A stretch of DNA of 64,000 nt, taken from IMG/VR virus record IMGVR_UViG_3300027728_000006, positions 40,352 to 104,351 of that record. The stretch is one strand, 5' to 3'. The stretch is from a virus. The notes beneath the pieces were generated by a model. It was not told where the DNA came from. It was given only the letters and a program-made list of their open reading frames with translations, and made no database searches. The translations under genes and the position numbers were made by a program. Each line of letters opens with the position of its first letter. The stretch's first letter is position 1. Shown here piece by piece: positions 33,271-44,400 of the stretch.

Positions 33271-36138
33271 CTAATTAGAAGGTAAACTTGAAGGTCTGTA
33301 ATCAGAATTTAAATTCCCACCGATAGATTTATGAGCCAGTCTGTAAGTGAGGGCTTCTATTATTTTATTTAAAAAATTAGATTCTGGAATTTGTTTGTAT
33401 TTCGAGGATAGGGTATAACTGGTTTTTGGACCATCGTCTCCAATTGTTATATTGACAGTATCAAGACCCTCTTCTATTGAGTATTTTTTTGGAAAAACTC
33501 CATATAATGTAAAGTCAACGGTTTTTTTATTTTCAGAGTTTGAGTACTTTAAATAAGAATATGCCCTATCATGAGCTTCTTGAATTTTTTTCAAATCCGC
33601 CGCGCAAGCTCCTTTCTTTAATTCTTTTTCTACTTGACTTAACTCATTAAAATAAAAATCATGTTTCATCGTTACCTCTGGAATATCGCCAACAAATGGA
33701 ACCTGATATTTTGGTATGCGAACTGAAATATTATAAGATTGCTTGATTCTCACTTTATAAAACTCTTTAGCGTCTCCATCTGGATTATCCGCAGGATTTA
33801 CATCCAATAAGTTTTTTTTCGGAGCTGCCATAAAATCTCTAAACTTTTCAGTTTCCTCCGCCATTTTGTCCTTCAAGCTCTTCTTGACCGCCTCCTTCTC
33901 CTTGAAAAAAGAACCGCCCACCGGCATCATAAAATTAAAACCGTCGAATGTTACCCATCTGCACTTATCTCCGGTTAAACCAGAAGCACCAGTTATTAAT
34001 CTTTTTTCATAAGGCTTATCGCTTTCTCTTGACTGACCCAGCAAAGTTCTTTTTATTTTTTTCATTTGCTTGGTTTCATAAAAATTAGAAATCTCTTTTT
34101 TAGTAACAGGAAACGCGGTACCATTTCTTGCCTCCCTAACGCAGTATATTCTAATATTTTTATTATTTTTAGCCACATCCTTGAATTTGCTCAACCTCAT
34201 CAAAGCGTCCGGCCTACCATCCTGACCCACTAACCACATTCCAAAGTTATTTGTCAAATAATCAACTGAATCCTGGTAATACTCTGTGTCGCCGCTATGC
34301 GGAAACCATTTAGCATCCCTTTCGGCGACTATGAGATTTTTTTTAATTTTATATTCCTTTTGAACTGTTCCAGATTCTTCCTCGACTGTAAATTTAGATG
34401 TCTCCTCACTCTCGTCATTTTTCACCTCATCCAGTAGTTTATTTATATAAGACCCTGGCTTGTGACCAAATCCAGCAAGAGGATGACCAACCACGCCAGA
34501 TCCAGCTTCTAAAAATTCAGCAGAGGCATCTGGAGCTTGAATAGAAATATCAGGAGAGTTATCATCACCGCCCGCAATTATTGGAGAATATACTCGATAC
34601 CAAAATTTTCCCATAAAGTTATTTGCAATATTTGCATCTTGATCAAACCTAGAAGACAAATCGTCTAAACTATTCTCTACTACTAAAAAATAATATTTTG
34701 AAGCTTCGCCCTGCTTCTTGCCTTCTTCTATTATAATTTTAGACCTCTCATCCCCCATTTGACTCAATATGGTATTCCAGCCATCAGTATTAACTCCATC
34801 TGGAGATCCGGTTGGTCCAATTACGTCTAAAATTTTCATATTTCCAAGCTCTTTTAAGATTTTGTCTTCTTTTTTCTTAGTAATAGTTGAATTTAATGAG
34901 CCGCCAGTCCAAATTGAATACGGCTTCTCCTCTTCTTTATCTAACGCGCCCTCCACAGGAATAGGAAGAATACTATCTACCGCAGCCTTCATATCTAATA
35001 TTTTATAATGATTATAAAACCAAAAAATCTCCCTCAACGAGCTACTATAATAACTTAAAGCCACAGACATTTCATGTGATTCTAAATACTCCTCATCAAC
35101 AATATCTTGAGCATTTTTAATCACAGCTATTAATCCAGCGCTATCTTTTGCATCCGATATTATATCGCTTGCATACAATGGATAAAGTGTTAATATTCTA
35201 TCATCTTCACAAGTATAAGATTGCTCGGAACCTTGTCTTTCATAATAAGAAATAACCCCTCTCGAACTAGTCTCTTCGCAAGACACCGTTTCAGAATAAT
35301 CACTAAGATCTTTATATTTTTCTTCTAAATTTAGATCGATGGGGGATTTTAAATCTAAAAAAATTAATTCATTTGTTTCAAAATTCCAATAAAATGTAAA
35401 ACCAAAATCAGAACACCAACTTTGAAGCACAGACCTTAATGATCCAACGTACTCTTTTGGATTTTTTTTAAAATCTTCCTCGTCAGGTCTATTTTTAATT
35501 TTTATTACTCCAGTAGTACTTATTTTATCTAATAATTCGTTGAAGGTATATTTAACCTCATATATCTGCATGTCTAAATCTGGATCTTGAACGCAAGACA
35601 AACCGTATTTATCAGGCGGAGCAAATGGACATGGATCACACCAATCTATTTTTATTTGATCTTCTTTTCCTTGAACTGTAGAGTCAAAGTCAGTATCACA
35701 AGGATGATATTCTTTTCCAACTATTATAAGATATTTAGATATTGCTCCAGCTTTTGACGGACTTCCATATGACTCATAACCTTCTCTTTTTCTATTTATA
35801 CCATGTCTATTATGCAATCCAACATACCATCTGTCCAACTCAAAGCTATTGTCAATATACTTCAATTCTAAAGTAGAAAGGTCAGGAGTTATATTTTTAG
35901 TATATGAAACTAATTTCCCCTTAAAAGTCAAATTATTAGATATTTTAATCGACTCCGATCCGCCAGAACTAGCTGAAATTTTAGGATCAGAATAATTCCC
36001 ATTTTCACTAACAATTCTTACCGTTAGAGAGCTTGGAGATTCCGGCCCGCCAACACTGCAAGAAAGATTATAAACATAACCTCCAAACATTCTTTTCCCA
36101 AGAACTGAATCTCTTTCAATTTCAATAATTTTCGACAT
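33271..36138 (-). CDS. large baseplate/tail-tip protein
   Basis: The 955-residue protein contains an N-terminal beta-rich part, a middle with the segment LRSVLQSWCSDFGFTFYWNF followed by ELIFLDLKSP, and a cysteine cluster CDPCPFAPPD. The WC..FGF.FYW...LIFLD run is what baseplate hub (gp27-like) and tail-associated proteins show when they embed one lysozyme-like or tube-like beta domain. It lies between LamG-domain and 1,599-residue genes at the distal end of the tail block. The assignment as a tail-tip protein comes from position and layout. Confidence 0.55.
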   Translation of the reverse strand: MSKIIEIERDSVLGKRMFGGYVYNLSCSVGGPESPSSLTVRIVSENGNYSDPKISASSGGSESIKISNNLTFKGKLVSYTKNITPDLSTLELKYIDNSFELDRWYVGLHNRHGINRKREGYESYGSPSKAGAISKYLIIVGKEYHPCDTDFDSTVQGKEDQIKIDWCDPCPFAPPDKYGLSCVQDPDLDMQIYEVKYTFNELLDKISTTGVIKIKNRPDEEDFKKNPKEYVGSLRSVLQSWCSDFGFTFYWNFETNELIFLDLKSPIDLNLEEKYKDLSDYSETVSCEETSSRGVISYYERQGSEQSYTCEDDRILTLYPLYASDIISDAKDSAGLIAVIKNAQDIVDEEYLESHEMSVALSYYSSSLREIFWFYNHYKILDMKAAVDSILPIPVEGALDKEEEKPYSIWTGGSLNSTITKKKEDKILKELGNMKILDVIGPTGSPDGVNTDGWNTILSQMGDERSKIIIEEGKKQGEASKYYFLVVENSLDDLSSRFDQDANIANNFMGKFWYRVYSPIIAGGDDNSPDISIQAPDASAEFLEAGSGVVGHPLAGFGHKPGSYINKLLDEVKNDESEETSKFTVEEESGTVQKEYKIKKNLIVAERDAKWFPHSGDTEYYQDSVDYLTNNFGMWLVGQDGRPDALMRLSKFKDVAKNNKNIRIYCVREARNGTAFPVTKKEISNFYETKQMKKIKRTLLGQSRESDKPYEKRLITGASGLTGDKCRWVTFDGFNFMMPVGGSFFKEKEAVKKSLKDKMAEETEKFRDFMAAPKKNLLDVNPADNPDGDAKEFYKVRIKQSYNISVRIPKYQVPFVGDIPEVTMKHDFYFNELSQVEKELKKGACAADLKKIQEAHDRAYSYLKYSNSENKKTVDFTLYGVFPKKYSIEEGLDTVNITIGDDGPKTSYTLSSKYKQIPESNFLNKIIEALTYRLAHKSIGGNLNSDYRPSSLPSN

Positions 36139-36180
36139 TTAAAAAGCCTTTTTTCCTTTATATTATATACCTACAAAAAC

Positions 36181-38025
36181 TTAATTTTCAAAAAAATTAG
36201 AATTGTTATTATATAATACACCCTTTAATTCGTTTAAATTACCAAAATTATGAAAAAGATCACTTGAAGAGCCCTCAAAAAAATCTTTATTTTTTTCTAA
36301 CTTCATTCCATTAAGATAACAATCTAAAGAATTTTGTTTAAATCTGCCTTCATTTCTTACAAAAAAGCCACTCGAAGAATTTATTTCCTGAAATCCACCA
36401 CTTATATCTTTTATGACCGTAAGAACTCCACTTTCACCATCGAAAAGATCGCAGCAATTCGAAAAGAACATTGAGTTGCCAGATACCTTTATTCGATTTT
36501 GCTCAAGCGACAAATCTGAAGAATTGCCAGTATGTAATTTTTGACCATTAAAAAAAACTACATTATTAGTACCAGTAGATATAAATCTATGCCCAGTTCC
36601 TGAAAGGTGTTTAAAATTATCAAAAATAGAAATAGATTTATAATTTAAAAAATCGACACTTATGTTATCGTTTCTATCATAACTTTCGTTAGAAAATACG
36701 AATCCTCCCGAAATATAATAATCTCTATCCTGCGTGATATATGGACTATAGAAATCTCCAGTCAAACTATAAGCTCCACTATTTTGAAACATGCCACCAA
36801 GATAAAGCAAAAAACCCTTATTTTGTCCAACAAAGAATCCCTTATTAATTCTATCATAGTTTAAAATTTTATCTTTGATAATTTGATTTTCTCGAACGTC
36901 ACTCCCAAGATTTTTCTGAAAATTCCAAGAGAAAGCGTCAACATTTTGATCTAATGGATAGGCGGAAATGCCTTTCGTCATTCCAAAAGTACCAGCGAAA
37001 CCCGTATCAAATTCAAGCTCGATCCTCTTTTCTCCAGAAAAAACCGGATATAAAACTTCGCCAGTCAGTGCAATCAAATCCAACCCAGACTCCACATAAT
37101 ACATCGGCTGTTTAGAATAACCAGTGAAAACATTTCCAAATATATCAGTAATTTCTCCAGTTACAACAACGTCGTACCCAGTAATTCCACTTGAAACCGG
37201 AACAAATCCACTTATATAACCAGTTATTTCGATGCTAGGAGCCATCCCAGAAAATTCCCCAGTTAAAAATGGCTCACAAATAAAACCACTAGAAATATAT
37301 TTAAAATTAGTTTCATCAACCGCGCGATTTAAAAATAAAAAAGATTCTATATATCCACTCTTATATGGCTTATTGTAAAATAAACCAGAAAAATTCTCGT
37401 TTATAGTTCCAATTTTCCAATTTTTTGAAGTTGGCGCAAATGGTTTATTAAAAAAATAATTTTCAACTATCGCTGAACTTGAAAAGTAATCATATTTCCC
37501 TAAAGATAGTGATCCGTTAGAATAAGATACCATCAGGCAATTATTTTCTCCCAATTGAGAATTCAAGCAATAGGAATTAACCCCACCGTCATCTCTATTT
37601 TCAAAATATAATTTATTAGCGTCATTTATTCCAAAAGAAAATCCCTTATACAAATTAGATCCGCCCAATTGTTCTACTTCTAAATTAGAAAAAATAACAC
37701 CTTTTGCGCCACTTGCAATAAACACAAATCCAAAACTTTCATTATAATCGCTAGCCGTTTTAAATCCACTAGTCCATCCATTTCCAGTATTAGTTTTAAT
37801 CCCAAGAATTCGACTAGAATTAAAGTATCCATTATGAGAAAGCAATCCAGCATTGGAAGTACTTCCAGACAAGATATCTAATGAAAAATTCTCTCCGTCT
37901 CCAGTATATCCAATACTATGGACAGGATAACTTGAATTATTTTTCAAATTAAAATACAATAAACAATTTTCAATTGGAATATATCCAAAATTTTCCAAAA
38001 AATAAAATGTACCAGTTTTAGCCAT
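36181..38025 (-). CDS. virion protein with LamG-like lectin domain
   Basis: The 614-residue protein has an N-terminal concanavalin A/LamG-like domain (about 20-250), with NCLLYFNLKNNSSYPVHSIG, SGAKGVIFSNLEV and GYIESFLFLNRAVDE. The rest is beta-rich with SG-ended repeats (SGFVPVSSGITGYDVVV) typical of tail fibre proteins. LamG domains bind sugars, so a host-glycan-binding tail tip is likely. It is followed by the 955-residue gene. A TATAAT sequence lies in the gap between the two genes (36139-36180). Confidence 0.6.
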   Translation of the reverse strand: MAKTGTFYFLENFGYIPIENCLLYFNLKNNSSYPVHSIGYTGDGENFSLDILSGSTSNAGLLSHNGYFNSSRILGIKTNTGNGWTSGFKTASDYNESFGFVFIASGAKGVIFSNLEVEQLGGSNLYKGFSFGINDANKLYFENRDDGGVNSYCLNSQLGENNCLMVSYSNGSLSLGKYDYFSSSAIVENYFFNKPFAPTSKNWKIGTINENFSGLFYNKPYKSGYIESFLFLNRAVDETNFKYISSGFICEPFLTGEFSGMAPSIEITGYISGFVPVSSGITGYDVVVTGEITDIFGNVFTGYSKQPMYYVESGLDLIALTGEVLYPVFSGEKRIELEFDTGFAGTFGMTKGISAYPLDQNVDAFSWNFQKNLGSDVRENQIIKDKILNYDRINKGFFVGQNKGFLLYLGGMFQNSGAYSLTGDFYSPYITQDRDYYISGGFVFSNESYDRNDNISVDFLNYKSISIFDNFKHLSGTGHRFISTGTNNVVFFNGQKLHTGNSSDLSLEQNRIKVSGNSMFFSNCCDLFDGESGVLTVIKDISGGFQEINSSSGFFVRNEGRFKQNSLDCYLNGMKLEKNKDFFEGSSSDLFHNFGNLNELKGVLYNNNSNFFEN

Positions 38026-38038
38026 AATAAAAAATATT

Positions 38039-39691
38039 TTAAGTTTTCAAATCGAAAAAAAGATCATCATTCTGATCAGCCTCAAATGAAATAGTTGCAT
38101 TAAAATTATAGGTTTGGCCAGACGCAAGATCCCTTGTAACCTTAACATCTTCAATAAAAATTTGTCCAGAATTTTTTATATATTTTCTTATAATCGAGAT
38201 GCTCATATTTTTTATTTCCGAATAAAGTTCAGACGCTTCGCAAACTTTATTAGTATTCAGTGATCCATTTATTGAAACCTGAGGTCTTGTTTTGCAATTT
38301 ATGCCAACCACCTTAGCTCCATCATATACAGTTTGAATCGGAAGTATAATATTTTTTGAAAAACTGGTTTGCAAATTGAAATCTAAATTTTTAAAATCCC
38401 TCCAAACACTCCTAGGATTTACCTCCATAAATGAAGCATTGATAGAAATTACACAATTTCTTTCATCAAAAGACAAGCTGTGCGATTTCGGATAATTTTC
38501 CAATGGTCCACCGCCCTCATTAGATAATTCCTTTTGACACAAACCTTTAATATTCAAAGTTTCATAAAAATCTTTTAATTCACTCCATTTATTTTTTTGA
38601 CTATTTTTCCCCTTAATTGTAATTGAAGCTGAAATTTCATGCAATTCAGAAAGATTATCATAAGATATTGAGTAGTCCGCATCCATATAAACCGATGATG
38701 CGCCCATGTCAGAATCAAAAGAGCAAGAAAAAGACAGTGAAAGCTCCACTTCTTTTTCGTCTATTTTTAAATTCAACATATTAGGGTTAAGGGACAATGA
38801 ATATTTCTTTCTAAAAAAAGAATTAGCCAAATTATAAAGATCTAATTTTGAAAAAGCCTCTCTAATTTTTTCCATATTTGAAAAATTGCCATTATCCCCA
38901 TCCAATCCACCCTGGACAGATCCATTCAAGCTGGTGCTGTAAATACCAGATTGCTCATCGTAACTTGTTTCAACAGAAAAATTCAATACACAGCCACTAT
39001 TTGGCGCTCTAGAGTCACAAATATACTTCTTAACTAAAGAGTAAGATGACTGCAATCTATCAACCTGCTCCTCCACAGAAGTCAATACCGGATTTTGAAT
39101 AATTCCATTTCTTGCTATTCTACTTGTAGCAATTCCATCCCCTAGAACACATTTATCGGCAACGTAATTTATTGCATTTTGCAATGGACTAATAGATGTC
39201 TTAAACCCAACCGCCGAAACAGAATGAGTAATGGAAATTTGACCGTCCTTACCTTCTGAATATTGGATCTCATCCGATTGATCTAAAACGCCAAAAGATT
39301 CAAAAAAATATCTTTCGTCAAAAGTCTCAAAAGTTATAGAGTATGGCTTTATAATTACAGTCTTGTCTTCCTCTAATTCAAATGCGGTTACCTTTGCAAA
39401 ATTTTTCTTAAAAAGAGTACTGCCATTTTGTTTAATTTCAAACTCTTTAAAATCTTTACTTAAGCGGCTAAATAAAGTGTTGCTTTTGTTAATTAATTGT
39501 CCATAGCTATTTTTACAAAAATCATCCAAACCCATATTCCCAGTTATAAGTCCATTTAATGTAAAAGTTTCTTTTGCTACAAAACCTGCGCCATATCTAA
39601 CTGGTTCAAAATTTCTAGAAACAAGAGGAGTTGGTCCAATTCCTGAAAACAGATCTTTTCCATCATAAAAAATTGATACTTGATCTTCCAT
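38039..39691 (-). CDS. tail protein, paralogue of the next gene upstream
   Basis: This 550-residue protein is beta-rich and starts with a strand-loop repeat (IKPYSITFETFDERYFFES) followed by 'SVSAVGFKTSISP' and a series of 'SxSFxCSFDSD' hairpins. The same order of an 'Y-S-x-x-F-x-x-Y/F-E' segment and alternating Y/S/F strands is present in the adjacent 571-residue gene, so the two are probably paralogues. By position they are distal tail or baseplate proteins. No enzymatic motif was found. Confidence 0.5.
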   Translation of the reverse strand: MEDQVSIFYDGKDLFSGIGPTPLVSRNFEPVRYGAGFVAKETFTLNGLITGNMGLDDFCKNSYGQLINKSNTLFSRLSKDFKEFEIKQNGSTLFKKNFAKVTAFELEEDKTVIIKPYSITFETFDERYFFESFGVLDQSDEIQYSEGKDGQISITHSVSAVGFKTSISPLQNAINYVADKCVLGDGIATSRIARNGIIQNPVLTSVEEQVDRLQSSYSLVKKYICDSRAPNSGCVLNFSVETSYDEQSGIYSTSLNGSVQGGLDGDNGNFSNMEKIREAFSKLDLYNLANSFFRKKYSLSLNPNMLNLKIDEKEVELSLSFSCSFDSDMGASSVYMDADYSISYDNLSELHEISASITIKGKNSQKNKWSELKDFYETLNIKGLCQKELSNEGGGPLENYPKSHSLSFDERNCVISINASFMEVNPRSVWRDFKNLDFNLQTSFSKNIILPIQTVYDGAKVVGINCKTRPQVSINGSLNTNKVCEASELYSEIKNMSISIIRKYIKNSGQIFIEDVKVTRDLASGQTYNFNATISFEADQNDDLFFDLKT

Positions 39692-39698
39692 TATTTAC

Positions 39699-41414
39699 TT
39701 AGCCTCCAGTTGGTTTAAAAGATTGAACGCTTAAAGAAATTGATTTACTAATTGGATTAAAAGAATATGAAGCGCTTTCAACATAAAAAGACGAATCGAT
39801 GCAAAGTTGTTTTAAAATATTTTTTAATTTATTTTTATTTTCTAAAAAATCTAAACTATTGGAACTGGCTATGGCAGAGACCGAAGAAGATTTTTTTTCA
39901 TGTATAAAATTTTGATTTTTAACTTGTTTTATTTCTCTCAAATTTGGTACAACTAGATTTGACGAAAGTTTTATTTGCTCATCAGCTTGCGTTTCAGAAC
40001 TATAATTCAAACTTTTAAAATTATAATCCTGTCCCCTTTTTCTAGAAATATCGTCAGTATAGGTAAAGGAATAATTGACAGTTCCAAGTCTATTTGATTT
40101 AGTAACAGACCAATTGTTTAAATATAAAGTATTGCTACATTGCCTATTGTGCCTTTTATTGTAAAAATTTAATATTCTCGTAGGTGTAGAATTATTAATA
40201 ATCGAGGTTTTAACACCTCCCCAAAATAAATTTGCGCTAATTTGTTTTTGCTTTGAACCCTCTAACAAATCAGATCCAATTATACTTCCAGATTCTGTAA
40301 CCGTAGTAACATCTTGATCGCTTGTTTGTAAGTCCATCTTATATTCCCAGTACGCAGTCTGATTTCCCACATATCCACTGCCATCTTGATAATCTTTAGA
40401 GAAAAATAAATCATTTGTATATGTAACAGAATAAGAAACAAAACCCGCTTTATCGGAAATGGAAAAAATTTTACTAATAGGCTTGGTAAATAAAGTTGCC
40501 GAAGTTTGTACATTTCCATGAGAATTTTTTGCATTATTGTAAATCGAATTGCACCTTGCAAAAGACGAAAGCATATCAGTCCTTGCAAAAGATATCATTT
40601 CATTCGTCTTGTTCCACTTTGCATTAAATTCAGCCGATTCAGTGATCTTTATTACCCCACCATTGTCAGACTCAAAAGAGCTGGTTCTAGATTTTAAGAA
40701 ATTATCTACGCTTCCAGACTCCAAATCATTCAATTCATAATTCTTTTCAAAAGAGCAATCTCCAGTTATTCTATTGAAATTTTCATTATAGTATGTGTTA
40801 TATGTAACTTTTTGGTTTCCCCAGTATAACGCTGCAAAATCTTCAGACTCCAGAAGGATTGCCGCAACTCCCTTTACAATATCTATATTACTTCTTGTAT
40901 CATCGCCAAATATTGCCGTCATTCCCACCCTATGAGAATAAGATTTATTTTTATAATTAGAACTGAAACTAAAAGATTCTTGAATTGAATCAGCAAAAAC
41001 CAATAGCCCCATTAAATCTTCGCTATTTTCTGGTTGATATTCACCCAACGAATCTAAAGACCCCTCTTCATATACTGTAAAAGAAGCCGAGTATTGTTTT
41101 AAACGAACGTCACTTCCCTCCGAAAAAGAAATAGAATTTACGAAACCTTTTCCAAAATTAAAATTATTTATAATTATATCATGCAGTTTAACACTCTCTT
41201 CTGGATTATCAATTAAAAAAACGCGCACTATCGCATCCTCTAATTCAGAAGTTATCCCGCTTACCCCTACTGTATTAGCCAAATTCAACAAATTTCCAGA
41301 AACCGAAATCTCCTTGGTTATTCTATAACGAAAAGATTCGCCCAAAAAGTTAAATCTTCTTGACATGCCCAGCGTGCTAGATAAACTATTTTCTGTATCA
41401 ATCCTTATTTCCAT
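39699..41414 (-). CDS. tail protein, paralogue of the next gene downstream
   Basis: The 571-residue protein begins MEIRIDTENSLSSTLGMSRR and has LKQYSASFTVYEEGSLDSLG and later hairpins KAGFVSYSVTYTNDLFFSKD and GTVNYSFTYTDDISRKRGQD. These match the layout of the following gene and of tail proteins made of repeated beta barrels. It sits between the tape measure and that gene, a common place for distal tail proteins. The gene follows the tape measure stop codon by eight bases. No catalytic motif was seen. Confidence 0.5.
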   Translation of the reverse strand: MEIRIDTENSLSSTLGMSRRFNFLGESFRYRITKEISVSGNLLNLANTVGVSGITSELEDAIVRVFLIDNPEESVKLHDIIINNFNFGKGFVNSISFSEGSDVRLKQYSASFTVYEEGSLDSLGEYQPENSEDLMGLLVFADSIQESFSFSSNYKNKSYSHRVGMTAIFGDDTRSNIDIVKGVAAILLESEDFAALYWGNQKVTYNTYYNENFNRITGDCSFEKNYELNDLESGSVDNFLKSRTSSFESDNGGVIKITESAEFNAKWNKTNEMISFARTDMLSSFARCNSIYNNAKNSHGNVQTSATLFTKPISKIFSISDKAGFVSYSVTYTNDLFFSKDYQDGSGYVGNQTAYWEYKMDLQTSDQDVTTVTESGSIIGSDLLEGSKQKQISANLFWGGVKTSIINNSTPTRILNFYNKRHNRQCSNTLYLNNWSVTKSNRLGTVNYSFTYTDDISRKRGQDYNFKSLNYSSETQADEQIKLSSNLVVPNLREIKQVKNQNFIHEKKSSSVSAIASSNSLDFLENKNKLKNILKQLCIDSSFYVESASYSFNPISKSISLSVQSFKPTGG

Positions 41415-41422
41415 AATAAATA

Positions 41423-44400
41423 TTAAACTACGTTAGTTGGAGGAGGAGGTTTTATGAAGCCTCCTTTTTGAAGTTCAGCTTGCATTGCGACAACCCTTTG
41501 AACCACCTCTTGAACTTGATTTTTTATACTCTCCGCCAATTGACTAACTTGTGTTTCTGAATTTTCTACGCTTGCAACCCTTCCCTGCTCTATATTTATA
41601 TTAATAGGCAAATTTATCGAATCTACATTTGTAGTATTACTAGCCTGATCTCTTGATGAGTTGCCCGCAGCCCCCCCAGAGGTTCCTCGATCTGGAACCT
41701 GCTGACCAGGTGGAACCACACCATTTGACGCACCCGAGCCACCATTTGGAGGGGCTGGTTTGGGCGGCATGAAATTCTCAATAGGCTTCATTGCCGACGG
41801 TGAGTAATAGTTTTCCGAACCTGACATGTAATATCCATTTTTTTCTGCATCTTTAATCTGAGCCGATTCAGCCTGCATTCTACTTAATTTCTTTTCGCCG
41901 CTTTCTGGAAATGGAAGCTCATCCCCCACAACAAAACTACTATTATAACCACTAACTAAAGAACTCGCTGCACCCACTCTACTTTCACTTTTAATTACCT
42001 CTGCTGATGCAGCAGCCTGCTGACTTCTCGCCTGCTGAAGTGAAACAGCAGCACTTTTTACCAATTCATAAGCATCTGATTTTTTTAAAAAATCTTCGCT
42101 TGTTATATCCATTCCCTCTGGATCCGTACCAAATTCCTTTTGAACAATATTGCCACGACCCAGCGCCACTTGAGCTCTAGCAAGACCGATATTTTTTTCA
42201 GAATAAATTTTGTCAGATTTAGCTATATAATCGGGATTTGTAGCTTCACTTTCTGTAGCTATACTCATCCTGCCCACTTTTGTTTCTAAAGCAAACTTTT
42301 GCCTATCGTTAAATAACTGCTCTGCCTCCTCTACTTTCGCTTTCGCTTTTTGTTCTTCCCCTTGCGAATCTTTAAGACCACTCTCGGCATCTTTCTTTGC
42401 ATTTTCAGCTGTGATTTTTCTTTCTGATATTTGACTGGCAATCAATCCGTCTTTTATGCCAGCAGCCATCTTAGAAACATCAAAAGATCCTTCTATAGCT
42501 TCCACCACGCTACTAAATCCATTACTACTAACTTTTGTTAATTCATTTATACCTAAAAATTGAAGCTTACTATCTCCGCTAACGCCCTTGTAAGCGTCTT
42601 GCAATTCTTTTGGTAAATTTTCAAATTCTTTTTTAGTATAGTCCTCAGTTACCCCATCAACATATTGAGAACTGTCAATCACTCCCAACTTCTGCATTAA
42701 TTGAAGATTTGAAGAAACGCTAGCCCCACCCTCCTTGTCTGTTCCAAGAGAAGACACCTGATCTCTCATACGCTTGAAAACATCTGAACCCAATGCTCCG
42801 CCAGACTGCTTTTCAAGATCGTCTATTGATTGAGCAAGCATCTGACTATAACCTTGAGAAATTGCTTGGAAATTCATATCGCCCATACTCGTAATCGGGG
42901 CTCCAGTAAATTTTGTTAATGTAGACAACGTATCTGTCAACGCTCCTAAAGAATCAAGAGCTGGCGTTTTTCCAGTATTTTTATCTATAATTTTCCCATC
43001 CTCACCTTTTACTAAATTATTTACATTGTAGCCACCGCTAACGGTTTTTGATAAAGAATCTTTAGCTTGATTAATAAGCGAGTCCTCAGCTCCAAGTAAA
43101 TTTGGAATTATCTGCTCTGCACCGCCCCCAAGATTTTGAGCCTGTGTTATTTTTTCCTTAGCTCTGTCAAATGCAAGCTGCTGAGCAAGCAAAGCCTTTT
43201 GTTGTAATTCATTTCTATTCGAAATTTTAATACCATTATTTACTGAACCCAACTCCTGAATTGTTTTATTTTTAAGCTCCTGAATTTGAGTAGCTGTAAA
43301 ACTGCCAGATGCGATCAATTTTTCTATCAGAGCATCCAATGTGCCCTTTGCTCCAGCGGTATCCCCCTGTAGGATTTGATTCATAGCTCCGCTTCCTATT
43401 AATTCATTTTTAAATTCCGTTTTTTTCAACTCGAATTCCGAAGTTGCTGATTTTATTTCTGAATCGCTCATTCCAGAAGTGGCTTTTTCATCAAGAGAAG
43501 CAGAATTAATAAGATTTCCGATAGATTCAAAAATGCTAGTAGCGCCGGTTGTCTTTGCTTGCTCTTTTTCCTGTCTTGTCGTCTGCTCTATAGAGAAAAT
43601 TCTATTATTTTCATCTCTCTTTTTGGAGACATTTGGCATATTAATCAAATCGTAAATTTCTTTACCAAAATTTCCCCTATTACTTTCTAAATCTCCAGCG
43701 AACTTAACTTTACTTAAACCTTCTTCCATTGCATATTTAAAATCTGAAAAAAGTTGGTCTACTTCTGACTTTGCAGAGGAAACTCTAGCGCCGGCTTGAT
43801 CGGCTCTCTGTCTATCCTGAGCTTTCTTTTCCGCCTCTTTCTTTTGCCTTTCTGCAATATTTTTTCTAACTTCTTCAATTTTTTCTTGTCCAGATATAAA
43901 TTTATTATTTATCGTCTGATACTCTTGGAGCCATTGTTGCAATTGATCAGGTCTATTCATAGTATCTCTAAGACTAGATAGGATTTGAAGTTCCTCCGAC
44001 GTCACTTCTCCACCACTTTTCGCATAAGATGCTTGCAAAGCATTTAAAAGTTGCCCCTTTAAATCTTGAAAGTTGTTCATATTTACCCCGCCGTCATTCT
44101 CTATCCCTAGGACTTGAATATCATTCAATTTTTTTGCAAAATCCCGAGAGCTTTCCAAAGCCTCATTCATTACGGTCGAAGGATCGTCAGTCGTTTTGGT
44201 ATAATTATATGTTTGAGCAGTTACGCTTTGAACATCTTCACTAGAAAGTTTTCTACCATACATCAGATCAAGCATTTCAGAAAGACTCTTCCCAACATAG
44301 TCAGTCTTATCGTTTTCCGTCTGTATCCCAACCATTCTATCAAAAGCTGCTGATACATTATATAATTGTTTCCCAAGATTATTTATTGTAATATCAGAAA

